A stretch of DNA of 64,000 bases from JACVRW01 sp963751835. Lineage in GTDB: Bacteria > Actinomycetota > Thermoleophilia > Solirubrobacterales > Thermoleophilaceae. Made by a program: the position numbers and the translations under genes. Location of the stretch: assembly GCA_963751835.1 (NCBI GenBank), contig CAVVWD010000019.1, positions 124,001 through 188,000 of the forward strand, in the 5' to 3' direction. The notes beneath the pieces are model-generated. The model saw only the letters and a program-made list of their open reading frames with translations. It was not told the origin of the DNA and made no database searches. Of the stretch, positions 42,638-50,724 are shown in pieces; the first letter of the stretch is position 1, and the number at the start of each line of letters is the position of its first letter.

Positions 42638-43605
42638 AGCAGCCCGGCCCTGTCGAGGTCCCGGCGCAGCGCGAGCTCCTCGTCGCGGGCCAGCGGCACG
42701 AGCGGCGCCCGCACGGGTCCCTGCGGCAGTCCGGCCAGTCCGAGCCAGGCCTTGAGTTGCGCGATCGGGACCACGCCGCGGTCGAGCCAGGGCCGCCGCA
42801 TCCAGCGGTCGAAGGCGTCGCGTGCAGGGCCGAGGCGGTCCCTCAGCGCCCGCGCCCCGTCGAGGTCACCCGAGTCCGCCAGGCGTGTGTACTCGAGGAT
42901 CGGGAGCTCGCCCGGGCGCTGGTAGAGCGCCAAGGCGGGAGTCGACATCAGCGCCTGAAAGGCATGCTCCGTGTGACGCTCGAGCCAGTGGCGTTCGGAG
43001 GCATCCGTGACCACGATGCGGTCGCCCGCCAGCGCCTGCACGCGCAGCAGGTGCTCCGTGCCCTGCGGGTTCTTGATGCCGCAGACGTTGTCGAGGTCTG
43101 CGAGCTCGGCGATCAGCTCCGGGGAGAGCGCGTAGCCGGCATAGGTCGTGTTGAAGAGGAACATCGGGAGCGGCGAGGCACCGGCCAGCGCCTCGTACCA
43201 CGCCCGCACCGACTCCGGAGGCGGGCTCGGCGGGTAGTACGGGTTGATCGCGATGCCGAAATCGATGCCGTTCGCGATCGCGTGCTCGCAGAGCTCGACC
43301 ATGTCCGAGAAGACGTGGTGGCCCACATGCGCCATGACCGGCACGCGCCCCGCCGCCTGGGATACCACGAGCCCATGCACCCGCCTGCGTTCGTCGAGTG
43401 ACAGTGCCCAGAACTCGCCCATGACGCCGCCGCAGAAGATGCCGTCCACCCGCAGCCCCGCGATGTAGTGCTCGACCGAGGCAGCGAGCCTGTCCTCGTC
43501 GAGGTGCCTGCCGTCGTCCGTAAACGGTGTCGGGATGGCGATCCAGAGGCCCCTGACCTTCTCGCGCGCCAGCGCTTTGGCCGACATTGGGGTGCTGACC
43601 GTCAC
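42634..43605 (-). CDS. Dihydrodipicolinate synthase (DHDPS)-family lyase/aldolase
   Basis: 323 residues. TIM-barrel class I aldolase: GLWIAIPTPFTDDGRHLDED, the GTTGE-like GGVMGEF, MFLFNTTYAGYALSPELI and Schiff-base Lys178 in CGIKNPQG. In a catabolic setting it is more likely an aldolase or dehydratase acting on a 2-keto acid than lysine biosynthetic DapA. GTG 43605 is chosen because a TACACT box lies 8 nt upstream; ATG 43587 is the alternative. It shares the operator region with the E1 genes. Confidence 0.88.
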   Translation of the reverse strand: MTVSTPMSAKALAREKVRGLWIAIPTPFTDDGRHLDEDRLAASVEHYIAGLRVDGIFCGGVMGEFWALSLDERRRVHGLVVSQAAGRVPVMAHVGHHVFSDMVELCEHAIANGIDFGIAINPYYPPSPPPESVRAWYEALAGASPLPMFLFNTTYAGYALSPELIAELADLDNVCGIKNPQGTEHLLRVQALAGDRIVVTDASERHWLERHTEHAFQALMSTPALALYQRPGELPILEYTRLADSGDLDGARALRDRLGPARDAFDRWMRRPWLDRGVVPIAQLKAWLGLAGLPQGPVRAPLVPLARDEELALRRDLDRAGLL

Positions 43606-43613
43606 TACCCGCG

Positions 43614-43640
43614 AGTGTATGCAAACGATTGCGATACAGT
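43614..43640. promoter_or_regulatory. LacI-family operator flanked by two divergent -10 boxes
   Basis: The operator TGCAAACGATTGCG (43620-43633) is bracketed by TACACT on the minus strand (43619-43614) and TACAGT on the plus strand (43635-43640). Each box is 8 nt from a start codon (GTG 43605 and ATG 43649), so both mRNAs are probably leaderless. Neither has a recognisable -35; one repressor dimer could block both. Confidence 0.75.
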
Positions 43641-43648
43641 GGCCCGGG

Positions 43649-44647
43649 ATGGCGGGGACACAGACCGAGCGCGCCCACGAGCGCCGGGACCAGCCCGGCG
43701 AATCGCCCGCCGAATACCTCGATCGCTACGGCCGGATGCGCCTCATCCGCCGCTTCGAACAGGAGATCCAGCGGCTCTTCCTCAAGGGCGAGGTGCACGG
43801 CACGACCCATCTGTCCGCCGGGCAGGAGGCCGTCCCGGTGGGGGTCTGCTCGGCGCTCGAGCCGGACGACTACGTGGCCGGGACCTACCGCGGCCACGGG
43901 CACGCCCTGGCGAAGGGCACCCACCCCGAGGCGCTCGCGGCCGAGATGCTCGGGCGCCGGACCGGCGTCTGCGGCGGTCGCGCCGGGTCGATGAACGTGA
44001 TCGACCTAGAGCATGGGCTCGTGGGCTGCTTCGGGATCGTGGGCGGCAGCATCGCCGCCGCGACCGGGGCGGGGATCTCGGCGCAGCGCCAGGGCAGGGT
44101 GGCGGTCGCGTTCTTCGGCGACGGCGCGTCGAATCAGGCCTACTTCCACGAGTGCCTCAACTGGGCGCAGGTGTTCGGGCTGCCGGTCGTGTACGTGTGC
44201 GAGAACAACTTCTACGGAGAGTTCACGCCGATGGCGAGCGTGACGGCCGGCGGCGAGATCGGCATCCGCGCTGCGTCGTTCGGCATGCAGTCTCAGGTGG
44301 TGGACGGCAACGACCTCTGGGCGGTGCGCGAGGCGGCGCTCGAAGCGGCCGGCCGCGCGCGCGGCGGCGAGGGGCCGACCCTGCTCGAGTGCCAGACCTA
44401 CCGGCACTACGGCCACTCGAAGTCCGATCCCGGGAAGTACCGCCCTCCGGACGAGGTCGAGAGCTGGCTCGGCCGCGATCCGCTCGACCTGGCCCGCGCG
44501 CGGCTCCTCGACATGGGGCTGAGCGACGCCGACCTAGCGGAGAAGGAGGACGAGATCGACGCCCAGATCGACCGCGCGGTGGAGAACGCGCTCGCGGCGC
44601 CCTATCCGGATCCGGAGCGCGACTCCGGCACGGAGTTCAAGGAATGA
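43649..44647 (+). CDS. Thiamine-dependent dehydrogenase E1 component, alpha subunit (AcoA/PdhA type)
   Basis: 332 residues. TPP-binding motif GDGASNQAYFHECLNW from residue 157 ending CENN, plus HGTTHLSAGQEAVPVG, YRGHGHALAKG and the phosphorylation-loop-like YRHYGHSKSDPGKYR. It decarboxylates a 2-oxo acid or acetoin. ATG 43649 lies 8 nt after the TACAGT box. It overlaps the beta gene by ATGA. No E2 or E3 gene follows, so the partner subunits must be elsewhere. Confidence 0.94.
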   Translation: MAGTQTERAHERRDQPGESPAEYLDRYGRMRLIRRFEQEIQRLFLKGEVHGTTHLSAGQEAVPVGVCSALEPDDYVAGTYRGHGHALAKGTHPEALAAEMLGRRTGVCGGRAGSMNVIDLEHGLVGCFGIVGGSIAAATGAGISAQRQGRVAVAFFGDGASNQAYFHECLNWAQVFGLPVVYVCENNFYGEFTPMASVTAGGEIGIRAASFGMQSQVVDGNDLWAVREAALEAAGRARGGEGPTLLECQTYRHYGHSKSDPGKYRPPDEVESWLGRDPLDLARARLLDMGLSDADLAEKEDEIDAQIDRAVENALAAPYPDPERDSGTEFKE

Positions 44648-45627
44648 GCGAGCTCGAGTTCCGCACGGCGATCCGCGACGCCCTCCACGAGGAGATCGAG
44701 CGCGACCCGGCGGTGGTCTTCTTCGGCGAGGACGTGGCGGCCGCGGGCGGCGTGTTCATGACCACACCGGAGCTGCACGAGAGACACGGCCAGGACCGCG
44801 TCTTCGACACACCGATCTCGGAGCTGGCGATGGCCGGGGCGGCGTTCGGTGCCGCCGTGACGGGGCTGCGGCCGGTGATCGAGATCATGTTCGGCGACTT
44901 CATGGCACTGCCGATGGACAGCCTCGTGAACCAGTCCGCCAAGTTCTGGTACGTCTCGAACGAGCAGGCGAGCGTTCCGCTCGTCGTGCGCTCAGCGGTT
45001 GGCGCGGGCGGCCGCTTCGGCGCGATGCACTCGCAGATCCACGGCACCTGGTTCCAGGGGATCCCGGGCATCAAGATCGTCGCTCCCTCGAACCCGGCCG
45101 ATGCAAAGGGTCTTCTCAAGTCGGCCATCCGCGACGACAACCCGGTCATCTTCCTCGAGCACAAGCGCCTGTACTCGATGAAGGGCCCGCCGCCGGCGGA
45201 GGAGACCGTTCCGCTGGGCAAAGCGGCGGTGGTGCGGGAGGGAAGTGACATCACGATCGTCTCGGCGCTGAGGGGGGTGGTCGAGTCGCTCGAGGCCGCC
45301 GAGCTGCTGGCGGGGGACGGCATCGACGCGGAGGTGGTGGACATCCGCTCGCTGCGGCCGCTCGACCACGAGTCCGTGCTGGAGTCGGTTGCCAAGACGA
45401 ACCGCGTGATGGTCGTGGAGGAGGGCACGCGCGTGGGGGGCTGGGCAGGCAATCTGCTCGGCATCCTCGCCGCGGAGGGGCTGCACGACCTCGACGACGC
45501 CTGGATCGTCGCGACGGACGACACGCCGGCTCCCTACAGCCCGACGCTCGAGGACGCGTGGCTGCCCGCCGGCGCCGAGATCGCGGCAGCCGTGCGTGAG
45601 CGGCTGGGTGTGGCCGCCGCGTCGTGA
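44644..45627 (+). CDS. Thiamine-dependent dehydrogenase E1 component, beta subunit (AcoB/PdhB type)
   Basis: 327 residues from ATG 44644. The transketolase-like N-domain (REEIERDPAVVFFGEDV-like segment, RVFDTPISELAMAGAAFGAA, EIMFGDFMALPMD) and C-domain (VVDIRSLRPLDHESVLESV, MVVEEGTRVGGWAGNLLG) are complete. It forms the alpha2beta2 E1 with the preceding gene. A GAGGGCGCCCTC palindrome just after the stop (45626-45637) may contribute to transcript ending. This gene closes the LacI-controlled set. Confidence 0.94.
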   Translation: MSELEFRTAIRDALHEEIERDPAVVFFGEDVAAAGGVFMTTPELHERHGQDRVFDTPISELAMAGAAFGAAVTGLRPVIEIMFGDFMALPMDSLVNQSAKFWYVSNEQASVPLVVRSAVGAGGRFGAMHSQIHGTWFQGIPGIKIVAPSNPADAKGLLKSAIRDDNPVIFLEHKRLYSMKGPPPAEETVPLGKAAVVREGSDITIVSALRGVVESLEAAELLAGDGIDAEVVDIRSLRPLDHESVLESVAKTNRVMVVEEGTRVGGWAGNLLGILAAEGLHDLDDAWIVATDDTPAPYSPTLEDAWLPAGAEIAAAVRERLGVAAAS

Positions 45628-45677
45628 GGGCGCCCTCGCGCGCGGGTAATAACGGCCCCAGCTGAGCTACGATGCTC

Positions 45678-45899
45678 GTGTTGCTCCGCACTAGCCACGA
45701 TCACGATCACGCGTCCGGGGCACAGGTCCTCTGGGCGGCCTGCGCGGCGCTCGTCCTGCTCTTCATCTTCTTCGCGGCACTGGGCGCCTTCGAGCCGGGC
45801 GACGTGCTGCCCGTGACCGTCGCCGCCGTGGTGCTGGCGGCGCTCTGGCTCGCCCACGAGTGGGGCGGGCTCTGGCGCGACGAGCGGCGCGGGCGCTAG
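45678..45899 (+). CDS. Small membrane protein, unknown function
   Basis: About 73 residues with an N-terminal His/Asp-rich patch (TSHDHDHASG) and two hydrophobic segments (VLWAACAALVLLFIFFAAL and VTVAAVVLAALWLAH), ending GGLWRDERRGR. A TACGAT box at 45668-45673 overlaps the first ATG (45672), so GTG 45678 or TTG 45681 is the more likely leaderless start. I do not recognise a family. Confidence 0.55.
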   Translation: MLLRTSHDHDHASGAQVLWAACAALVLLFIFFAALGAFEPGDVLPVTVAAVVLAALWLAHEWGGLWRDERRGR

Positions 45900-45922
45900 C
45901 CCGAGCCGCTTAGACTCGCGGC

Positions 45923-47488
45923 GTGGCGGCCGCCCGCCCCGACGACCATCTCCGTCTCGCGGAGCTCATGGCGGCGCTGTCGTTGGCGACCGACCTCGGC
46001 CTGGGCCGGCCCCTCGAGCACGAGCTCGGGGTCTGCCTGGCGGCGCTCGAGCTCGCGGATCGGCTCGGCTGCGATCCGGAGGAGCGCTCAGAGGTCTACT
46101 ACGTCGCCCTTCTGGCGCACCTTGGCTGTACCGCAGCCGCGCCCTACCTCGCAAGCTGGGCGGGCGGCGATGAGATCTACCTCCAGCGCGGCGCGAGCCT
46201 CCTCGGCCCGGCGTCGGAGCCGTCCGAGGACCTGCGCTACTTCGTCCGCGGCTTCGCCGGCGACCGGCCGCTCCCCGAACGCGCGCGCCTGGTCGCCAAG
46301 ATGCTGGCCGCCGGCCGGAAACGCTTCGAGGAGATGGCGGCGAACCTCTGCGAAGGCGGCATGCTCCTTGCCCGGCGCCTCCACCTCCCGGAGGAAGTGG
46401 CGCTCGCTCTCGCACAGGTGACTGAGCGCTGGGACGGCAAGGGGTTTCCGGGCGCGGCGGCCGGGGAGCAGATCTCGCGCCCCCTGCGGATCGTCCGCGT
46501 GGCCCACGACTTCGTCGAGGTTGCCCACGCGCGGGACAGCGAGGCGGCGGTGGAGGTGCTCGGCCGGCGGCGCGGACGGGGCTACGACCCGGGCGTCGTC
46601 GACGCCGCACTCGCCGCGCCCGGTGACCTCCTGCGCGCGACCGACGGTCCCGACACGTGGGAGCGTGTGATCGAGGCCGAGCCGCAGCCGGTGACGACGA
46701 TCTCGACCGCGGGGCTCGAGATGGTTGCACGCGCCTTCGGCGAGTTCACCGACGTGAAGATCGACTTCCTGCACGGACACTCAACTCGGGTCGCCGATCT
46801 CGCCGCGACGGGCGCCCAGGCGCTCGGCTGCTCCCGTGCCGACGTCTCGCAGGTCCGCGCCGCCGGCCTCCTACATGACCTCGGAAGGGTTGCCGTGCCC
46901 AACGGGATCTGGGACAAGCCCGGCCCTTTGAGCGCCGGCGAGTGGGAGCGCGTCCGCCTGCACCCCTACTACACCGAGCGCGTGCTCGAGCGCTGTGGTG
47001 CGCTCGCGCCGCTCGCGCTGGTCTCGGGCTCGCATCACGAGCGGCTCGACGGCTCTGGCTACCACCGCGGGGCCACCGCCGCGCAGCTGAACGTCGGGGC
47101 GCGCCTCTTGGCCGCGGCCGACGTCTACGACGCGATCACGCACGATCGCCCATACCGGCCGCGGATGCGTCCCGAAGCTGCCCGAGCCGAGCTGGGCAGG
47201 ATGGTGCGGGCCGCGACGCTCGATAAGCGCGTCGTGGATGCCGTCCTCGAGGCGGCGGGCGCACCGCCCCTCACGGTGCGCCAGGGCCACCCGGCGGGAC
47301 TCACCGACCGCGAAGTCGAGGTCCTGCGCCTCGTCGCGCAGGGTCGCACGAGCAAGGAGATCGCGCGGGAGCTGGTGATCACCGAGAAGACCGCGGGGCA
47401 CCACGTCGAGCACATCTACGCGAAGACCGGCGTTTCCACTCGCGTCGGGGCCGCCCTGTTCGCGATGGAGCACGACCTCGCGCAGTAG
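45923..47488 (+). CDS. HD-GYP domain protein with C-terminal LuxR helix-turn-helix
   Basis: 521 residues. An N-terminal HD-like region (residues 1-215) is followed by an HD-GYP domain: HGHSTRVADLAATGAQALG, LLHDLGRVAVPNGIWDKPG (His318-Asp319) and HHERLDGSGYHRGATA. Residues 455-515 are a LuxR DNA-binding domain (LTDREVEVLRLVAQGRTSKE). HD-GYP enzymes degrade cyclic di-GMP, so the protein may link nucleotide signalling to transcription. GTG 45923 has TAGACT 6 nt upstream (45911-45916). Confidence 0.88.
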   Translation: MAAARPDDHLRLAELMAALSLATDLGLGRPLEHELGVCLAALELADRLGCDPEERSEVYYVALLAHLGCTAAAPYLASWAGGDEIYLQRGASLLGPASEPSEDLRYFVRGFAGDRPLPERARLVAKMLAAGRKRFEEMAANLCEGGMLLARRLHLPEEVALALAQVTERWDGKGFPGAAAGEQISRPLRIVRVAHDFVEVAHARDSEAAVEVLGRRRGRGYDPGVVDAALAAPGDLLRATDGPDTWERVIEAEPQPVTTISTAGLEMVARAFGEFTDVKIDFLHGHSTRVADLAATGAQALGCSRADVSQVRAAGLLHDLGRVAVPNGIWDKPGPLSAGEWERVRLHPYYTERVLERCGALAPLALVSGSHHERLDGSGYHRGATAAQLNVGARLLAAADVYDAITHDRPYRPRMRPEAARAELGRMVRAATLDKRVVDAVLEAAGAPPLTVRQGHPAGLTDREVEVLRLVAQGRTSKEIARELVITEKTAGHHVEHIYAKTGVSTRVGAALFAMEHDLAQ

Positions 47489-47607
47489 CGCCGTCGCGAC
47501 GGCCGGCGAACGGCGCGGCCCGAAAGATGGGGCGTTCCCCCGATGCCGTGAGCGCGGGGCCCGCGTACGGTCGCAACGTCCCGTCAACCGAACCCTGGAG
47601 GCACGCC

Positions 47608-49194
47608 GTGTCTACTACGACGAGCGTTCTCGCCGATCTGCACCACGAGGTGCGTGGCTCCGGGCCGCCGGTGCTGTTCATCTCGGGCGCGAGCGGGGAC
47701 GCCGGGCACTTCGCGCGGACCGCCGCGCGACTCGACGATGAATTCACCACCGTGGCCTACGATCGCCGTGGCTGCTCGCGAAGCGCGGGCCTGCCGGATG
47801 GAGAGATCATGTCGATCGCCGCGCAGGCTGACGACGCGGCTGAGCTGATCGAGGAGCTCGAGCTGGCCCCCGCGATCGTGTTTGGCACCAGCGGGGGCGG
47901 CAACATCGCGCTCGAGCTGGTGGCGCGGCGTCCCGAGCTCCTCCGCGGCGCGATCGTGCATGAGCCGGCGCTGATCGCGCTGGCCGGCGAGCCGCGATCG
48001 GAGGACGTCGATCCGGAGCCGATCGTCGAGCTCGCCGCCATCGATCCGCGCCGCGGGATGGAGGCGTTCGTCCGCGCGAACACCTCGGACGCCAGCTTCG
48101 AGGCGCTCGACCCTGAGCTCCGGGAGCGCATCCTCGGCAATGGCTCGCACTTCTTCTCCCAGGAGCTTCAGGCGTTTGTCGCTTACGTTCCAGACGAGGA
48201 AAGGATCCGGACCGCCGGCGTGCCCATGCGGGTCCTGATCAGCCGAGACGGGACGCCGCAGCTCGGCCGGGCTACGACGCGCCTCGCGCAGCAGCTCGGA
48301 CTGACGGTGGAGCGGATCTCCGGTCACCACGCCCCGTACCTCCAGCGTCCGGAGGCCTTCGCCGACGAGCTGCGGCCGATCCTGCGGGAGCTCTCCGCGA
48401 TCTCCGGGCAGCATTTCAACGGGGTCCGCCTCCACTACGAAGAGCACGGCAGCGGCGATCCGATCCTCTGCATCCACGGCGCCGGCGGCACGGCGCTCGC
48501 GTGGGCCAAGGCGGTCGAGAGGCTCGCCCGGGTTGGACACGTGATCGCATACGACCGGCGTGGCTGCGCGCGCAGCGAGCGCCCGGAGCCCTACGAGCGG
48601 ACCAGCGTCACGGAGCACGCCGACGATGCCGCCGCGCTGCTCGACGCGCTGGCGGGGGCGCCGGCCGTGATCGTCGGCCGCAGCTATGGCGCCAGCGTGG
48701 CGACCGAAATGGCGCTGCGCCACCCCGAGCGGGTGCGGGCGCTGGTGCTCCTCGAGGGCGATGCGCCGCGCGAGCTCGCGCCGGCGGCGGCCGAATGGGT
48801 GGATGCTCTTGTCGGCCGGCTGGACGAGGTCGCGGCCCGAGCCGGGGTCGATGCGGTCGCCGAGGCGTTGATCGGCGAAGTGGCAGGGGACGGCGCCTGG
48901 CTCTCGTTCCCCGAGGAGATTCGGCGGATCCTCACTGACAACGGGCCGGCGATCCTCGCCGAGCTGAGAGGTGAGTGGTGGCCGCAGGGCGACGCCGCCG
49001 CCTTCACCACCATCGATCAGCCCGTGCTGCTGGTGGCGGCAACCGACTCGCCGCCTGTGTTCCGCGAGCCGACCGAGGCGATGGCCGGCCTGCTTCCAAA
49101 CGCCCGCACCGCGCTGGTCGGCGGCGGCCACCTGATCGATCCGGCGGCGCCCGAGGTGCTCGCCTTCATCGAGGAGGTGCTCGACGGCCGCTAG
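47608..49194 (+). CDS. Tandem alpha/beta hydrolase (two complete domains)
   Basis: 528 residues, GTG 47608 after GGAGG. Two hydrolase domains lie head to tail: residues 10-265 with HEVRGSGPPVLFISGASGDA, elbow GTSGGGN (Ser95) and SGHHAPYL, and residues 270-528 with LHYEEHGSGDPILCIHGAGG, elbow GRSYGAS (Ser359) and GGGHLIDP. Both contain the YDRRGCxRS segment, so it arose by internal duplication. The substrate is unknown; relatives include haloperoxidase-like esterases. The end overlaps the tail of the frameshifted GNAT gene on the other strand. Confidence 0.85.
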   Translation: MSTTTSVLADLHHEVRGSGPPVLFISGASGDAGHFARTAARLDDEFTTVAYDRRGCSRSAGLPDGEIMSIAAQADDAAELIEELELAPAIVFGTSGGGNIALELVARRPELLRGAIVHEPALIALAGEPRSEDVDPEPIVELAAIDPRRGMEAFVRANTSDASFEALDPELRERILGNGSHFFSQELQAFVAYVPDEERIRTAGVPMRVLISRDGTPQLGRATTRLAQQLGLTVERISGHHAPYLQRPEAFADELRPILRELSAISGQHFNGVRLHYEEHGSGDPILCIHGAGGTALAWAKAVERLARVGHVIAYDRRGCARSERPEPYERTSVTEHADDAAALLDALAGAPAVIVGRSYGASVATEMALRHPERVRALVLLEGDAPRELAPAAAEWVDALVGRLDEVAARAGVDAVAEALIGEVAGDGAWLSFPEEIRRILTDNGPAILAELRGEWWPQGDAAAFTTIDQPVLLVAATDSPPVFREPTEAMAGLLPNARTALVGGGHLIDPAAPEVLAFIEEVLDGR

Positions 49195-49719
49195 ATCCGC
49201 CGGGCGCCGTGCCGAGCCGGCGCCGCATCGCCACGCGCGGGGCGTCGCCCGGAATCGTGGCGGCCTCGTGGGCGACGAGTGCGGCGAGCTCCGGGCCCTG
49301 ACCGGCGGGCTCCACGATCACGAATCCCAGGCGCCGTAATAGGGCGCGTTCCACGGCACGTCGCGGAATGTGGTCAGCGTGAGGGCAGGCCTGCCCTCGG
49401 CGAGCGCGAGCGTCCCGAGATGCTCGATGAGCGCGGCGCCGAGGCGTCGCCGCGCGTGTGAGGGCGAGACGGTGACCTGCACGACGTGAAGGCAGTCGTC
49501 GATGACCGTGCTCAGGAGGTACGCGACGGGGCGGTCGCGTTCGTCGACGGCCACCCAGGCGCGTTCCCGAGCCCGGAATGCCTCCAGCTCCGTCATGGCC
49601 AGCGGCTCGTCCTCGGCGATCTCCGGCATGCCGATGGCGTCGAAGGCCCGGGCGGCGTCGCGCTCGAGTGAGCGCAGCGCCTCGAGCTCGTCACGACGGG
49701 GCGGCCGGACGCGCGGCAT
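49166..49719 (-). pseudogene. GNAT acetyltransferase, split by a 1-base deletion
   Basis: From ATG 49719 the frame gives a GNAT fold: AWVAVDERDRPVAYLLS, HVVQVTVSPSHARRRLGAAL (acetyl-CoA loop) and LTLTTFRDVPWNAPYY, then stops after GAWDS. The next frame carries the expected ending RRLGFVIVEPAGQGPELAAL and APRVAMRRRL down to 49166. Restoring one base at about 49336 joins YY to RRLGF, the usual GNAT sequence. It is either a deletion or an assembly error. Confidence 0.75.
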
Positions 49720-49823
49720 GGAGATCGGATCGTGCCAGCCGCGGCAGCGGCCGTCAGGGCGGGTCCCCAGCGACTGTGCGACGAGCTCGATTGCCCGCCG
49801 GTCGATGCTGCAACCATCCAGCG

Positions 49824-50717
49824 GTGATCCGCGTCACCCACTTCACCGACCCCGGCTGTCCGTGGGCCTACTCTGCGTGGCCGGCACACACGACCTTGCG
49901 GTGGCGCTACGGCGGGCAGTTGCGCTGGACACTCGTGATGATCGGTCTCACTGAGGACGCCGGTCAGTACGCCGCCCGTGGTTATTCGCCGACTCGATCG
50001 GCGATCGGCAACCGGCGCTTTCGCCGCTTTGGAATGCCTTTTCAGATCACTCCGAAGGCTCGGCTCAGCGCCACCGCTCCCGCATGCCGCGCGATCGTTG
50101 CCACACGACTGGCCGCGCCGGAACTCGAGGACGCGGCGCTGCGCGCGCTGCAATTCGCGCAATTCACCACGACTGGAACGCTGGACGACCCCAACACGTT
50201 GCGCTCGGCCCTGGCCGGCGTCGAGGGCCTCGACGCCGACTTCATCGTGGGGCGGATCGAAGATCCAGAGGTCGTGGCCGCTTACGAGACCGACCGGGCT
50301 CGTGCGCGCACGGCCGCGGGATCGCCGACCGAGTTCCAGGGCCGCGCGGCCAACACGGACGGCGCGGTGCGTTACACCGCGCCGTCTCTGGTCTTCGAGG
50401 GGCCTGACGGACGGAGGCTGGAAGCCGGCGGCTTTCAACCGATCGAGGCCTACGACGTCGCTATCGCCAACCTCGAGCCGACCCTCGAGCGCCGCCCTCC
50501 CTCCGACGACCCGCTCGACGTGCTGCGTGCGTTTCCCTACCCGCTTACTACGGCCGAGGTCGCAGCCGTGATGACCGAGCACCTCGGCGTGCCCGACCCA
50601 GTGGCCGTCGAGGGGAAGCTCATTGCAGCCACCGGTGAGGGACGCCTCGCTCGCCGGCCGGCCGGCGACGGTTCCCTATGGGCGCTCGCCGGCGATCCAC
50701 AGGTTGTGCACGGGTAG
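49824..50717 (+). CDS. DsbA/FrnE-family thioredoxin-fold protein
   Basis: 297 residues from GTG 49824. VTHFTDPGCPWAYSAWPAH gives a CPWA(Y)S active-site region with only the first Cys, as in the DsbA-family 2-hydroxychromene-2-carboxylate isomerase/FrnE group. The helical insert (AIVATRLAAPELEDAALRAL) and the return to the thioredoxin fold (GAVRYTAPSLVFEG with cis-Pro) fit. It is probably a cytosolic oxidoreductase or isomerase. A glutathione- or mycothiol-linked role is speculation. Confidence 0.8.
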   Translation: MIRVTHFTDPGCPWAYSAWPAHTTLRWRYGGQLRWTLVMIGLTEDAGQYAARGYSPTRSAIGNRRFRRFGMPFQITPKARLSATAPACRAIVATRLAAPELEDAALRALQFAQFTTTGTLDDPNTLRSALAGVEGLDADFIVGRIEDPEVVAAYETDRARARTAAGSPTEFQGRAANTDGAVRYTAPSLVFEGPDGRRLEAGGFQPIEAYDVAIANLEPTLERRPPSDDPLDVLRAFPYPLTTAEVAAVMTEHLGVPDPVAVEGKLIAATGEGRLARRPAGDGSLWALAGDPQVVHG

Positions 50718-50724
50718 GGCGCCC

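Noticed and set aside
42634..43605. Lysine-biosynthetic dapA
   Set aside because: It lies under the catabolic operator, the GTTGE motif is altered to GGVMGE, and no lysine genes are nearby.
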